Below are positions 1-7,497 of a stretch of DNA of 64,000 bases, piece after piece. The position numbers and the translations under genes are program-made. The DNA is taken from NCBI GenBank assembly GCA_964603455.1, contig CAZRVL010000002.1, forward strand, positions 18,090 through 82,089. The letters are read 5' to 3'. The notes beneath the pieces were generated by a model that saw only the letters and a program-made list of their open reading frames with translations, was not told the DNA's origin and ran no database searches. This DNA comes from Flemingiibacterium sp964603455. Lineage in GTDB: Bacteria > Bacillota > Clostridia > Oscillospirales > CAG-272. The number at the start of each line of letters is the position of its first letter. Position 1 is the first letter of the stretch.

Positions 1-1364
1 ATACCGATGTATCATATCTGTTCGGCGAGATAAAATCCATAACCGAGCAGGAAACCTTCAAGGCTATGACCAGAATATGCCGAAAGATCGATACTCTAAA
101 GGATGCTACTCTCCCGTCTGCAAAGACCGAATGGCGTTTATGGAGCTGTGAGAACCTCGGAACTCCGTTCATAGTATTTAATCCCCACGCATGGGAAGTC
201 GAAGCAGTCATAAAGCTTTCCGGAAACAACCACAAGGTCACGGATGACAGCAATTCTCCGGTTCCTTGCCAAACCATCCGTGCAGAGCAGACAAACGGCG
301 GAGCAGACAAATATTCGAGCGTATTCAAGGCTAAAGTTCCGGCACTCGGATATAAGCTTTACCGCGTATTCGAGGGAGGCGAAGCTGTCGAATTTGCTCC
401 TGTAAAGGTCACTGAAAACTCGCTTGAAAATGAGCTTATCCGTGTGACGTTCGATAAGTCCTCCGGCGGTATCGCAAAGATCTTCGACAAGCGCAAAAAT
501 GAAGAAATCGATTGTTCCACCGGAACAGCTCTGCTTGACGAAACAAAGTGCGATACATGGGCACATGACAAGGTAACGCTCGGCGATAAGATCGGCGAAT
601 TCGGTGAACCGATATTCGAGATCATCGAATCCGGCGCAGTATTCGCAAAACTCAGAGTGACCACCAGATTCAATGATTCCATATTGAAGCAGGATTATAT
701 CCTAACAGCAGATTCGGATTCCGTAAAAGTAAATGCGGAGATAGACTTCCATGAAAAGCACAGAACCTTTAAGCTTACTCTCCCGGCAGGCAATAACGTT
801 ACTGCCGCAATACCGTTCGGACACATAACACGTAAGCTCGGAACAGGCGAAGAACCTTGTGGCGAGTGGCTCGCAAGCGGAAAGATAGGCTTTACGAGCG
901 ACATATCGTATGGCTACGATACCGATGGCGATAAGATAAGACCTACGATATTCAGAAGTGCGATATATGCAGACCATTTCGGAGTCCGCGATGATGCCTG
1001 TGAATATATGGAGCAGGGTGTAAGCAGATTCAATTATGAAATATTCATCTACTCAACCGCCTCTGATGCAAAACGCCGTGCAGATGAATTCAACTCGCCC
1101 ATGCTTTTGATCCAGGATACCTTCCACAAGGGTGAGCTCGGCTCAGAATATACCGCTGTAAGCGGAAGCATTCCAGAAAATCTCGTTGTTACTGCCGTAA
1201 AACGCGGAGAAGACGGCGGAAGAGTCGTCCGTTTTGCGGAATACGATGGCACTGCCGCAGACACAGCCTTCAAGATCAACAGCTGCGAAGTAAAATGCAG
1301 CACCAAGGCATATGAAATAAAAACTCTCCACAACGGTGTGGAAACAGATCTTATAGAATGGTGA
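1..1364 (+). CDS. GH38 alpha-mannosidase, C-terminal part (5' truncated by window edge)
   Basis: The reading frame is open from the window start (first full codon at base 3), so the ATG at 66 is internal and the catalytic N-terminus lies outside. The roughly 450 residues seen are the beta-rich C-terminal half of a glycoside hydrolase family 38 alpha-mannosidase. That half packs around the catalytic barrel and completes the active site in this family. The order of segments (an ENELIRVTFD stretch, a long jelly-roll region, a terminal KTLHNGV strand) matches the complete GH38 protein at 24482-26962, so the window holds two GH38 genes. No signal peptide can be judged. The gene ends at a strong terminator at 1369. 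The family call is fairly sure; substrate linkage cannot be told from this part. Confidence 0.8.
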   Translation, partial: TDVSYLFGEIKSITEQETFKAMTRICRKIDTLKDATLPSAKTEWRLWSCENLGTPFIVFNPHAWEVEAVIKLSGNNHKVTDDSNSPVPCQTIRAEQTNGGADKYSSVFKAKVPALGYKLYRVFEGGEAVEFAPVKVTENSLENELIRVTFDKSSGGIAKIFDKRKNEEIDCSTGTALLDETKCDTWAHDKVTLGDKIGEFGEPIFEIIESGAVFAKLRVTTRFNDSILKQDYILTADSDSVKVNAEIDFHEKHRTFKLTLPAGNNVTAAIPFGHITRKLGTGEEPCGEWLASGKIGFTSDISYGYDTDGDKIRPTIFRSAIYADHFGVRDDACEYMEQGVSRFNYEIFIYSTASDAKRRADEFNSPMLLIQDTFHKGELGSEYTAVSGSIPENLVVTAVKRGEDGGRVVRFAEYDGTAADTAFKINSCEVKCSTKAYEIKTLHNGVETDLIEW

Positions 1365-1368
1365 TATA

Positions 1369-1403
1369 ATAATAACGTCCGAGCCTTGCTCGGACGTTAT
1401 TAT
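1369..1403. terminator. Bidirectional intrinsic terminator between mannosidase and SASP fragment
   Basis: A perfect 15-bp inverted repeat (arms 1369-1383 and 1389-1403, 5-base loop) has A/T-rich ends, so it can act on both strands. It separates the plus-strand mannosidase gene from the minus-strand SASP remnant. Confidence 0.8.
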
Positions 1404-1419
1404 CATTAAAACTCTTGAC

Positions 1420-1576
1420 TTACTTTGAAGCCTTGATGTCGTTTTCGTACTTCTCGATCATCTTCTTGACCATCTGTCCGCCGACTGAGCCTGCCTGCTT
1501 CGAGGTGAGCTCGCCGTTATAGCCCTGTTTGAGGTTGACACCAACCTCGCTTGATGTTCCTTTTACATATCGAAAC
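1420..1576 (-). pseudogene. Alpha/beta-type small acid-soluble spore protein, 3' fragment at recombinase junction
   Basis: The minus strand encodes a peptide with the SASP hallmarks SSEVGVNLKQGYNGELTS and AGSVGGQMVKKMIEKYE, then a lysine-rich end and TAA at 1420-1422. These are the DNA-binding helices of alpha/beta SASPs, which coat spore DNA. The usual N-terminal part (EAxxAL..FK) is missing. The frame instead runs into the stop codon of the serine recombinase at 1577-1579. The nearest in-frame ATG is at 1593, inside the recombinase gene, and would give a 57-residue product without a ribosome binding site. The gene therefore looks interrupted at its 5' end by the recombinase unit. Joining at the 7-bp core shared with 3512-3518 gives a 55-codon ORF, but that ORF also lacks a clear ribosome binding site. 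Confidence 0.78.
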
Positions 1577-1581
1577 TCAGC
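1575..1581. repeat. Putative attachment-site core, left copy (ACTCAGC)
   Basis: Seven bases, ACTCAGC on the plus strand, sit exactly at the junction of the recombinase stop codon and the SASP remnant. The same seven bases occur at 3512-3518, on the other side of the recombinase and its small partner gene. Serine integrases cross over at short cores next to their own gene, so these are candidate attL/attR cores. A 7-bp match alone is weak evidence. Confidence 0.4.
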
Positions 1582-3238
1582 GTTTAAAATCATCATATCC
1601 GCAGGAATGTTTATCGGCTATGTCTCCAATAAACTTGTAAAATATCCGTATACTCTGGCGGTATGATGATTTTTTTACAGGATCTCCGACTAAATTTGAT
1701 GAAAACTCTTTTTCTCCGATCTCTATGCGCTCTATGAAGGTTTCCAAGACCTCTCGATCTAACACATCTATATGCGTATATTCCTTTGCAAGCTCAAAGA
1801 ATCTCGAAAAGCTGTTTTCGATCTCCTTCACCGCGTCGGTAGCATTTGATGTATTTAACATTGCTTCCAAGCCCTTCGCTTCGGTTTCAAGCTCAGACAC
1901 CATTGCTCTCAACCGATTATCATCCAATATCCCCTCGGCGTTATCGTGATAAAGCTTAGTTATTATCCTGTTTATAACATTTATTCGTGCTTCCGCTTTT
2001 TCCTTTTGCACTTTCTGAGCCGTAACATCATCATCTAAGCGAGCATTTTTTATTATACCTTCTACCATATCATTTATCTCTTCGTCAGTCAAAGAGATCA
2101 ACGAATTTAATTCCGTTTTCACTATCTCCATGAGATCTGAATATCTTATCCGCACTCCATCACACGGATTCGATATATCCTTGCGCTTATGTGTACAGCT
2201 CAAATACCAATATTTCTCGCGTTCTCCCTTATATACCGTTCCGCCAGAGCACAGCGAATGACCACATTTCCCGCATACAGCTATCTTACCGAATATGCTC
2301 CTTCTGACATTATCATGTTTTTCTGTACCGCGCCCAAGATTTTTTTGCGCACGATCATAGACAGACTGACTTACCAACGGCTCATGCGTATTTTGCGTGA
2401 CAGCCCATGCTTCCTTCGGTACATCTATCTTTTTCATTGATTTAACACTGACCTTGCGGCTGCGTCCGAGTATCGTATGTCCCAAATAGACCTCGTTTTT
2501 CAATATTCTTTTTACAGTCGTATAATTCCATTTGTCGGATGCACGTGCTGCACCTTCATCACTAAAATCATCCCGATACAGCACCCGATATTTTAGTGGC
2601 GGTATTATCCCGTCTTTGTTGAGCTCCAGCGCGATCCTTCTCGACGAGTCCCCTTTTGCGGCAGATTCAAATATTCGTGTAACTATATGTGCTGTCATTT
2701 CATCAGGTATCAAAAGATTCTTGTTCTTCGGATCTTTACGATAACCATACGGCGGGCAGGCACAATACAGACCGTTCTCGCGTTTATTTTTTAAAACATC
2801 CTTGACCTTTCTCGAACCGTCGCGCAAATACACCTCGTTCATTGCAAACTGAAAAGGTGCCATTATATTGTCCTTTTCGGTATCAAAATTATCTGCTATA
2901 GCAATATATCTGATGCCGTTTTCGGGAAAAAACTGCTCTGCATAGTAGCTCGATTCGCGCATATCACGCCCTAGTCTCGACAGATCCTTGGTTATGACAA
3001 TATTCACAGAACCTTTTTCGAGCTGACGCATCATATCCTGAAACGCCGGGCGCTCGAAATTTCCGCCTGACCAACCGTCATCTACAAATTCGCGTATAAG
3101 CGTTATTTGATTTTGACTACAGTAATTCGAAATTATCATTCTTTGATTCGTGATACTTCCCGATTCACTGCCCTGTATCTCCTCTCGCGAGAGTCTGAGA
3201 TATGCAAAAGCCAATGCCCCTTTATCGGATATATTCAT
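1577..3238 (-). CDS. Large serine recombinase (site-specific integrase, 553 aa)
   Basis: Catalyses site-specific DNA breakage and rejoining through a 5'-phosphoserine intermediate. The resolvase domain (about residues 8-155) has the nucleophile in YLRLSREE (Ser17) and the ITKDLSRLGRD active-site segment. A recombinase domain follows (YGYRKDP onward, about 165-285). Next comes a zinc-ribbon with CGKCG and a later pair of cysteines (about 320-365), then a coiled-coil region and C-terminal tail, as in TnpX/SpoIVCA-type enzymes. The start is supported by an AAAGGAG ribosome binding site. It lies 35 bases downstream of a small gene on the same strand and probably shares its transcript. Its stop codon abuts a SASP gene fragment, the expected position for an attachment site. 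It appears intact. Family call is certain; whether it still moves DNA is unknown. Confidence 0.95.
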   Translation of the reverse strand: MNISDKGALAFAYLRLSREEIQGSESGSITNQRMIISNYCSQNQITLIREFVDDGWSGGNFERPAFQDMMRQLEKGSVNIVITKDLSRLGRDMRESSYYAEQFFPENGIRYIAIADNFDTEKDNIMAPFQFAMNEVYLRDGSRKVKDVLKNKRENGLYCACPPYGYRKDPKNKNLLIPDEMTAHIVTRIFESAAKGDSSRRIALELNKDGIIPPLKYRVLYRDDFSDEGAARASDKWNYTTVKRILKNEVYLGHTILGRSRKVSVKSMKKIDVPKEAWAVTQNTHEPLVSQSVYDRAQKNLGRGTEKHDNVRRSIFGKIAVCGKCGHSLCSGGTVYKGEREKYWYLSCTHKRKDISNPCDGVRIRYSDLMEIVKTELNSLISLTDEEINDMVEGIIKNARLDDDVTAQKVQKEKAEARINVINRIITKLYHDNAEGILDDNRLRAMVSELETEAKGLEAMLNTSNATDAVKEIENSFSRFFELAKEYTHIDVLDREVLETFIERIEIGEKEFSSNLVGDPVKKSSYRQSIRIFYKFIGDIADKHSCGYDDFKR

Positions 3239-3273
3239 CCTTAAAACTCCTTTCGCGATGATCCATGCCGATC

Positions 3274-3468
3274 TCAGATCCTATCTTCACGCATATCATC
3301 ACCGCAGTTACTATTATACATCGAAACAGCCTGTGATGTCAATGGAAGTATAAGGCTTTTAGCTTCGGTAATTCTCTCACCGACAAGCTCGGACACTGTT
3401 CTTTTGCTGCCATATATGCGCTCCACCTCGTATATCACACCGTTTATGGCTATATTGTTTTTATCCAT
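3274..3468 (-). CDS. Small protein (64 aa) upstream of serine recombinase
   Basis: A 64-residue acidic protein begins with MDKNNIAINGVIYEVERIYG. The start at 3468 is chosen over an upstream ATG (3498) because a GAGGTG ribosome binding site lies just before it. It precedes the recombinase by 35 bases on the same strand. Short proteins of this sort often sit next to large serine recombinases in clostridial transposons, where they may act as accessory or directionality factors. I do not recognise the family with certainty, and the role is inferred from position only. No membrane segment or DNA-binding motif is evident. Confidence 0.65.
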   Translation of the reverse strand: MDKNNIAINGVIYEVERIYGSKRTVSELVGERITEAKSLILPLTSQAVSMYNSNCGDDMREDRI

Positions 3469-3511
3469 AATATTCACCTCAAGGTACATTTTTGCCATAT
3501 AATGCGAACAT

Positions 3512-3518
3512 ACTCAGC
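3512..3518. repeat. Putative attachment-site core, right copy (ACTCAGC)
   Basis: This is the second copy of the 7-bp sequence found at 1575-1581, in the same orientation and 1,937 bp away. Read on the minus strand it is preceded by ATG TCG (start at 3524). Deleting the segment between the two copies fuses that ATG in frame to the SASP remnant, giving MSAEFRYVKGTSSEVGV. No good ribosome binding site precedes this ATG, and the upp terminator lies directly upstream, so the assignment is tentative. Confidence 0.35.
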
Positions 3519-3528
3519 CGACATAAAA

Positions 3529-3560
3529 ATGCCCCATCCGATCAAGATCGGATGGGGCAT
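3529..3560 (-). terminator. Intrinsic terminator of upp
   Basis: A perfect 15-bp stem (3529-3543 with 3546-3560) has a two-base loop, followed on the minus strand by a run of five Ts. It lies 24 bases past the upp stop codon. Confidence 0.9.
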
Positions 3561-3583
3561 TTTCCCACATATTTGTGTATAAA

Positions 3584-4213
3584 TTACTTTGTGCCGAAAA
3601 GTCTGTCACCGGCATCTCCGAGACCCGGAATTATATATGCGTGCTCATTGAGATGATCGTCAAGCGAAGCGACATATATATCTACATCGGGATGATCAGC
3701 CTGAACCTTAGCAACACCTTCGGGAGCAGCTACGAGACACATAAGCTTGAGAGACTTGCAGCCCTTATTTTTGAGGATCGTAAGTGCATCAGACGAGCTT
3801 CCTCCGGTCGCGAGCATCGGGTCTACAACTATAGTAATGCGTTCTTCGATGTCACAAGGCAGCTTGCAGTAATATTCTACCGGCTGATGAGTTTCGGGAT
3901 CGCGGTAAAGACCTATATGTCCGACCTTAGCGACCGGAACAAGGCTCAAAAGTCCATCGACCATGCCGAGTCCTGCGCGCAGGATCGGAACTATGGCAAG
4001 CTTTTTTCCGGCTATGGTCTTAGCAGTCATTTTAGATACAGGTGTCTCGATCTCAACATCCTCAAGGGGAAGGTCACGGGTTATTTCATAACCCATGAGC
4101 ATTGCTATCTCATCGAGCAGCTCACGGAAATCCTTGGAACCGGTCTCCTTGCAGCGCATGATAGTAAGCTTATGTGTGATAAGCGGATGGTCGATTACAT
4201 GAAGTGTACTCAT
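3584..4213 (-). CDS. upp: Uracil phosphoribosyltransferase
   Basis: Converts uracil and PRPP to UMP in pyrimidine salvage, in the cytoplasm. The 209-residue length is normal for the family. Visible signatures are the N-terminal DHPLITHKLTIMR, the AIVPILRAGLGM flexible loop region, the PRPP-binding VVDPMLATGGSS loop, and the C-terminal uracil-binding PGLGDAGDRLFGTK. The ATG at 4213 has a good CGGAGGA ribosome binding site. It has its own promoter (4258-4286) and terminator (3529-3560), so it is monocistronic. Confidence 0.98.
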   Translation of the reverse strand: MSTLHVIDHPLITHKLTIMRCKETGSKDFRELLDEIAMLMGYEITRDLPLEDVEIETPVSKMTAKTIAGKKLAIVPILRAGLGMVDGLLSLVPVAKVGHIGLYRDPETHQPVEYYCKLPCDIEERITIVVDPMLATGGSSSDALTILKNKGCKSLKLMCLVAAPEGVAKVQADHPDVDIYVASLDDHLNEHAYIIPGLGDAGDRLFGTK

Positions 4214-4257
4214 TTTATTCCTCCGAGATATTTCAAAATTTCTTATTTGTTATATAT

Positions 4258-4286
4258 ATTATAATCTATTTTGACTGTTTTTTCAA
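4258..4286 (-). promoter_or_regulatory. SigA-type promoter of upp
   Basis: On the minus strand, TTGAAA (4281-4286) is followed after 17 bases by TATAAT (4258-4263), about 45 bases before the upp start codon. It overlaps the region just after the end of the rnf-phosphopantetheinyl transferase operon. Confidence 0.8.
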
Positions 4287-4288
4287 GA

Positions 4289-4834
4289 CTATTTGTGAAA
4301 AAACGATAAATATGTCGAAAAATCGGCGTTATCCACAAAAATTGGTTTAATGTATTCGGATTTCTCAGAGCAAACACAGCCGTAATATCCATTTATTTCA
4401 AATGCACTAAAGCATTCGCTCAGTTCAAAGACCGAAAAGCTCTTGAATGCACGTGAAAATCCTTCACCTGTATATTTGACATAGCTCTCTTTTTTACACC
4501 ATACCTCATAAAAACGTTTTTCAGGATAGCACTCAACATATTCATACTCATCCCGTGAAAAGAAGCGCTTAGCTAGCCTATTCAGATGCTCAAAGTCTCT
4601 TTTATTCAGCTCGATGTCAAGCCCAACTGGAAGATCAGCCACAGCAACGGCACAAATATCCATACTGTGTGAAATATTCAAATATGTGCCGTGGATATTC
4701 GTTTCAGTCCTTTTGTTCGGAACGAATATCGGTTCAGCTTCAGAGCCAAAGCTGCGGTGCAGCGCATATCTTGCCAATGCGTGACCGTATTCATGCTCAT
4801 CACCCTTTATATCGGAATAAAATACCTCGATCAT
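4289..4834 (-). CDS. Sfp-type 4'-phosphopantetheinyl transferase
   Basis: Transfers phosphopantetheine from coenzyme A to a carrier-protein serine. The superfamily signatures are NISHS (about residue 54), VGLDIE (Mg2+-binding Asp/Glu), FFSRDEYE, and the WCKKESYVKYTGEG segment in which the Trp-x-x-Lys-Glu motif completes the active site. At 181 residues it is a little shorter than Bacillus Sfp (224). It overlaps the end of rnfB by four bases, so it is the last gene of the rnf operon. No NRPS/PKS genes are in the window, so its target (fatty-acid ACP or a distant carrier) is unknown. Confidence 0.88.
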   Translation of the reverse strand: MIEVFYSDIKGDEHEYGHALARYALHRSFGSEAEPIFVPNKRTETNIHGTYLNISHSMDICAVAVADLPVGLDIELNKRDFEHLNRLAKRFFSRDEYEYVECYPEKRFYEVWCKKESYVKYTGEGFSRAFKSFSVFELSECFSAFEINGYYGCVCSEKSEYIKPIFVDNADFSTYLSFFHK

Positions 4835-5682
4835 TTCGATTCCAGCTCATCCTGATCAAGCGTCATACCGAGCTTTTTCTGAGAAATATCCGACCAGATT
4901 ATCTTGCGCGGACATTTCTCAACACACTTTCCGCATTGAGTACATTTTGTATAGTCGATAGAAGCAACAAAATCGTGTACATGTATTGCATCGGATTCAC
5001 AAGTTTTTTCACACAATTTGCAGCTGATACAGCCGACCTCGCAGTATGAGCGTGTCAATGAGCCTTTATCGACAGACATACATCCGACCCAGACCTGCGC
5101 ATCATATGGGATAAGGCGAATTATATGCTTCGGACAAGCTTCGACACATTTTCCGCAGCCCTTGCATTTTGTGTAATCAACTGCCGAAATTCCGTTTTCT
5201 ATGCTTATAGCACCAAAAGGACATATCGACACACAGGTTCCGAGTCCTATGCAGCCGTTCGGACAGAGCTTGTCTCCACCGCCAAGCCTTGATGCCGCAA
5301 TACAGTCCGGAGCACCTTCATAGATATATTTTTTCGCCGCAAATTCGGCTGTTCCTGAGCACATGACCTGCGCACGAAGTCTGATCGAAGCTTCGGATTC
5401 AACTCCCATTATCGCCGCAATCTCAGCAGCAACACTCTCGCCGCCGACAACACAGGCTGACGGTTTGGCTTCACCCTTTACTATCGCCTCGGCAAGTGCT
5501 GCACAGCCGGCATAACCGCAACCGCCGCAGTTTGCTCCCGGTAATTTATCCTGAACTTCTGGAATTCGTTCGTCTATCTTAACCGCAAATACCTTCGCTG
5601 CTACAGCCAATGCAAGTCCAAGCACTCCACCGAGTATCACGAACCACATCAATGCAAAAAGTATATTTTTTAAATTTTCCAT
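4831..5682 (-). CDS. rnfB: Rnf electron transport complex subunit B
   Basis: Membrane-anchored iron-sulfur subunit that takes electrons from reduced ferredoxin and passes them into the Rnf complex. It has an N-terminal membrane helix (about residues 5-28), then the four-cysteine Fe-S domain ANCGGCGYAGCAALAEA...C. Ferredoxin-type CxxCxxCxxxCP clusters follow, including CKGCGKCVEACP and CTQCGKCVEKCP, which is more clusters than proteobacterial RnfB and typical of clostridia. The ATG at 5682 is chosen because GGAGG lies seven bases upstream; a TTG at 5700 is possible. It overlaps the downstream phosphopantetheinyl transferase gene. Confidence 0.95.
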   Translation of the reverse strand: MENLKNILFALMWFVILGGVLGLALAVAAKVFAVKIDERIPEVQDKLPGANCGGCGYAGCAALAEAIVKGEAKPSACVVGGESVAAEIAAIMGVESEASIRLRAQVMCSGTAEFAAKKYIYEGAPDCIAASRLGGGDKLCPNGCIGLGTCVSICPFGAISIENGISAVDYTKCKGCGKCVEACPKHIIRLIPYDAQVWVGCMSVDKGSLTRSYCEVGCISCKLCEKTCESDAIHVHDFVASIDYTKCTQCGKCVEKCPRKIIWSDISQKKLGMTLDQDELESK

Positions 5683-5696
5683 GTCTATGCCTCCGA

Positions 5697-6290
5697 TCAA
5701 AACGACATTCCGGAGAAACCTGAAAATGCCATAGCGATCAAGCTCGCCGCAACCATAGCTATTGGTATGCCCTTAAAGCTCTTCGGCGGATTTGCAAATG
5801 ATATTCGAACCCGTACTCCGGCGAATATCACTATCGCAAGTGTGAAACCTGCCGCAGAGGCAAGACCGTACGCAAGCGATTCTATAAAATCATAGCCGTT
5901 TTGAATATTGAGAAGAGCTGCACCGAGAACTGCGCAGTTCGTTGTTATTAAAGGCAGATATATGCCGAGCGCACCGTAAAGAGCAGGAATGAATTTTCTC
6001 AGAAACATCTCTATGAACTGTACAAGAGCCGCGATTATGAGTATAAACGCTATAGTCTCAAGATATTCGAGCTTAAACGGCACTAATATAAAATGATATA
6101 CCGCCCAGGTAGCCGCAGAGGATATTGTCATTACGAACATGACCGCAAATCCCATTCCGAGTGCGGTATCCGGCTTGTCCGAGACTCCGAGGAACGGGCA
6201 TATGCCAAGAAATTTCGAAAAAATATAATTTTCAACAAGCACCGCACTCAGCATCAGAAGCAGCACATCAACAAGATAATCAGTATTCAT
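5697..6290 (-). CDS. rnfA: Rnf electron transport complex subunit A
   Basis: Polytopic inner-membrane subunit, homologous to NqrE, with six predicted hydrophobic helices in 197 residues. RnfA and RnfE form the symmetric core that carries a buried Fe-S cluster and part of the ion path. The conserved KFLGICPFLGVSD near the N-terminus and LITTNCAVLGAAL in the middle carry the cluster-ligating cysteines. Its start overlaps the rnfE stop by four bases, implying translational coupling. Confidence 0.96.
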   Translation of the reverse strand: MNTDYLVDVLLLMLSAVLVENYIFSKFLGICPFLGVSDKPDTALGMGFAVMFVMTISSAATWAVYHFILVPFKLEYLETIAFILIIAALVQFIEMFLRKFIPALYGALGIYLPLITTNCAVLGAALLNIQNGYDFIESLAYGLASAAGFTLAIVIFAGVRVRISFANPPKSFKGIPIAMVAASLIAMAFSGFSGMSF

Positions 6291-6922
6291 TCGGTCTCCC
6301 CCTTCTTTGTCCGTTCAGAGACAGAATTTCTTATTTTGTTCATCGAAGCGATTATGAGACCAAGAGTCAAAAATGCTCCGGACGGAAGTATGAAGATTAT
6401 AGCAGGCTCATATGCTGAAGGCATTACTTGATAACCGAGCAATGTTCCTGCGCCGATAAGCTCTCGCACAGCTGCAACGATAACAAGCGCAAATGTGTAT
6501 CCCACGCCCATTGCAAGTCCATCCACCGCGCTCGGAAGCACCGGCTGCTTCGAAGCAAAAGCTTCGGCTCTTGCAAGTATTATGCAGTTTACGACGATCA
6601 GCGGAATAAACAGTCCGAGCGTATCATTAAGCTCCCGAAGATAGGCCTGTATCAGAAGCTGAACTGCCGTTACAAAGCCCGAAATTATAACTATATACGA
6701 AGCTATTCGTATCTGCTTCGGGATGAAATTTCTCAAAAGCGATATGAATATATTGGAGCAGATAAGCACGGCAGTGACCGCAATACCCATTCCGAGCGCA
6801 TTTTTTACAGATGTCGTTACCGCAAGAGTCGAACACATTCCGAGCATTTGCACCAAAACCGGATTATTATCGAACAATCCGCCAAGCATCTGATTTTTAA
6901 AATCTTTCAACGAATATTTCAT
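6287..6922 (-). CDS. rnfE: Rnf electron transport complex subunit E
   Basis: Six-helix membrane subunit homologous to NqrD and paralogous to RnfA. The conserved LGMCSTLAVTTSVKNALGMG and LIVVNCIILARAEAFASKQ segments contain the cysteines expected to bind the intramembrane Fe-S centre shared with RnfA. Length of 211 residues is normal. It overlaps rnfG and rnfA at its two ends. Confidence 0.96.
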   Translation of the reverse strand: MKYSLKDFKNQMLGGLFDNNPVLVQMLGMCSTLAVTTSVKNALGMGIAVTAVLICSNIFISLLRNFIPKQIRIASYIVIISGFVTAVQLLIQAYLRELNDTLGLFIPLIVVNCIILARAEAFASKQPVLPSAVDGLAMGVGYTFALVIVAAVRELIGAGTLLGYQVMPSAYEPAIIFILPSGAFLTLGLIIASMNKIRNSVSERTKKGETE

Positions 6923-7497
6923 TCCATACCTCCGGCAAATACCATATCATACACGGAAAGCGCAGAATTTACTCCATCTGTCACAGCTTTAGAGGAGATA
7001 GTAGAACCGGTTATCGCATCTACTTCCCTTCCGATAGCTATATTGCCGCCGAGCCCCTCATATTGCGACAAAAATCCATCGCTGTCGATACGGCTTCCAA
7101 GTCCGGGAGTCTCAGAATGTGAGACGATCTTTATTCCTGCGACCTTGCCGTCAGAATTTATTCCGACTATTATTTCGATCGCACCGCCGAAGCCGTTCGG
7201 GGATACGGATGCCGCATATCCTACTGTTTTGTCTCCCTCATTTACCAAATATATCGAATCCGCACCGTCTGCTTCAATATCCGATAAAGCTATCTCTGCC
7301 GCATTCGGAAAGATCGCCGATATTGCATTCTTTTTTTCAAGCTCATTGTTCTCGGCTATGATCGGAGCAGTCAGCGCATTGACTCCTGCCAGCATAAGAG
7401 CGGTCACTGCACTTATAAGCAGCAACTTGAGCGTTATCGTAATGATAAATTTAGCGTCCATACTGTTTTCAGGCTTCTTTTCCTGAGCTTCGTTCAT
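6919..7497 (-). CDS. rnfG: Rnf electron transport complex subunit G
   Basis: Single-pass membrane protein with an extracytoplasmic FMN-binding domain. The helix is at about residues 20-42, followed by the outer domain. Near the C-terminus is DAITGSTISSKAV, whose threonine is the site of covalent FMN attachment by ApbE (no apbE is in the window). The ATG at 7497 has GGAGGTG eight bases upstream; a GTG at 7506 is in frame but closer to the ribosome binding site. The gene overlaps rnfD. Confidence 0.94.
   Translation of the reverse strand: MNEAQEKKPENSMDAKFIITITLKLLLISAVTALMLAGVNALTAPIIAENNELEKKNAISAIFPNAAEIALSDIEADGADSIYLVNEGDKTVGYAASVSPNGFGGAIEIIVGINSDGKVAGIKIVSHSETPGLGSRIDSDGFLSQYEGLGGNIAIGREVDAITGSTISSKAVTDGVNSALSVYDMVFAGGME

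Noticed and set aside
138..1406. Minus-strand ORFs opposite the GH38 fragment (up to 142 codons)
   Set aside because: They overlap a well-recognised gene, have no family features and are cysteine/serine-rich in the way of antisense shadow frames.
1420..1593. SASP remnant read as an intact 57-residue gene starting at 1593
   Set aside because: The ATG lies inside the recombinase gene without a ribosome binding site, and the usual N-terminal helix is missing.
3575..4264. 229-codon plus-strand ORF over upp
   Set aside because: Exact shadow of the certain minus-strand upp gene; no family features or sensible ribosome binding site.
6428..7486. 352-codon plus-strand ORF across rnfE/rnfG
   Set aside because: Long only because of codon bias in the opposing rnf genes; the composition is not protein-like.
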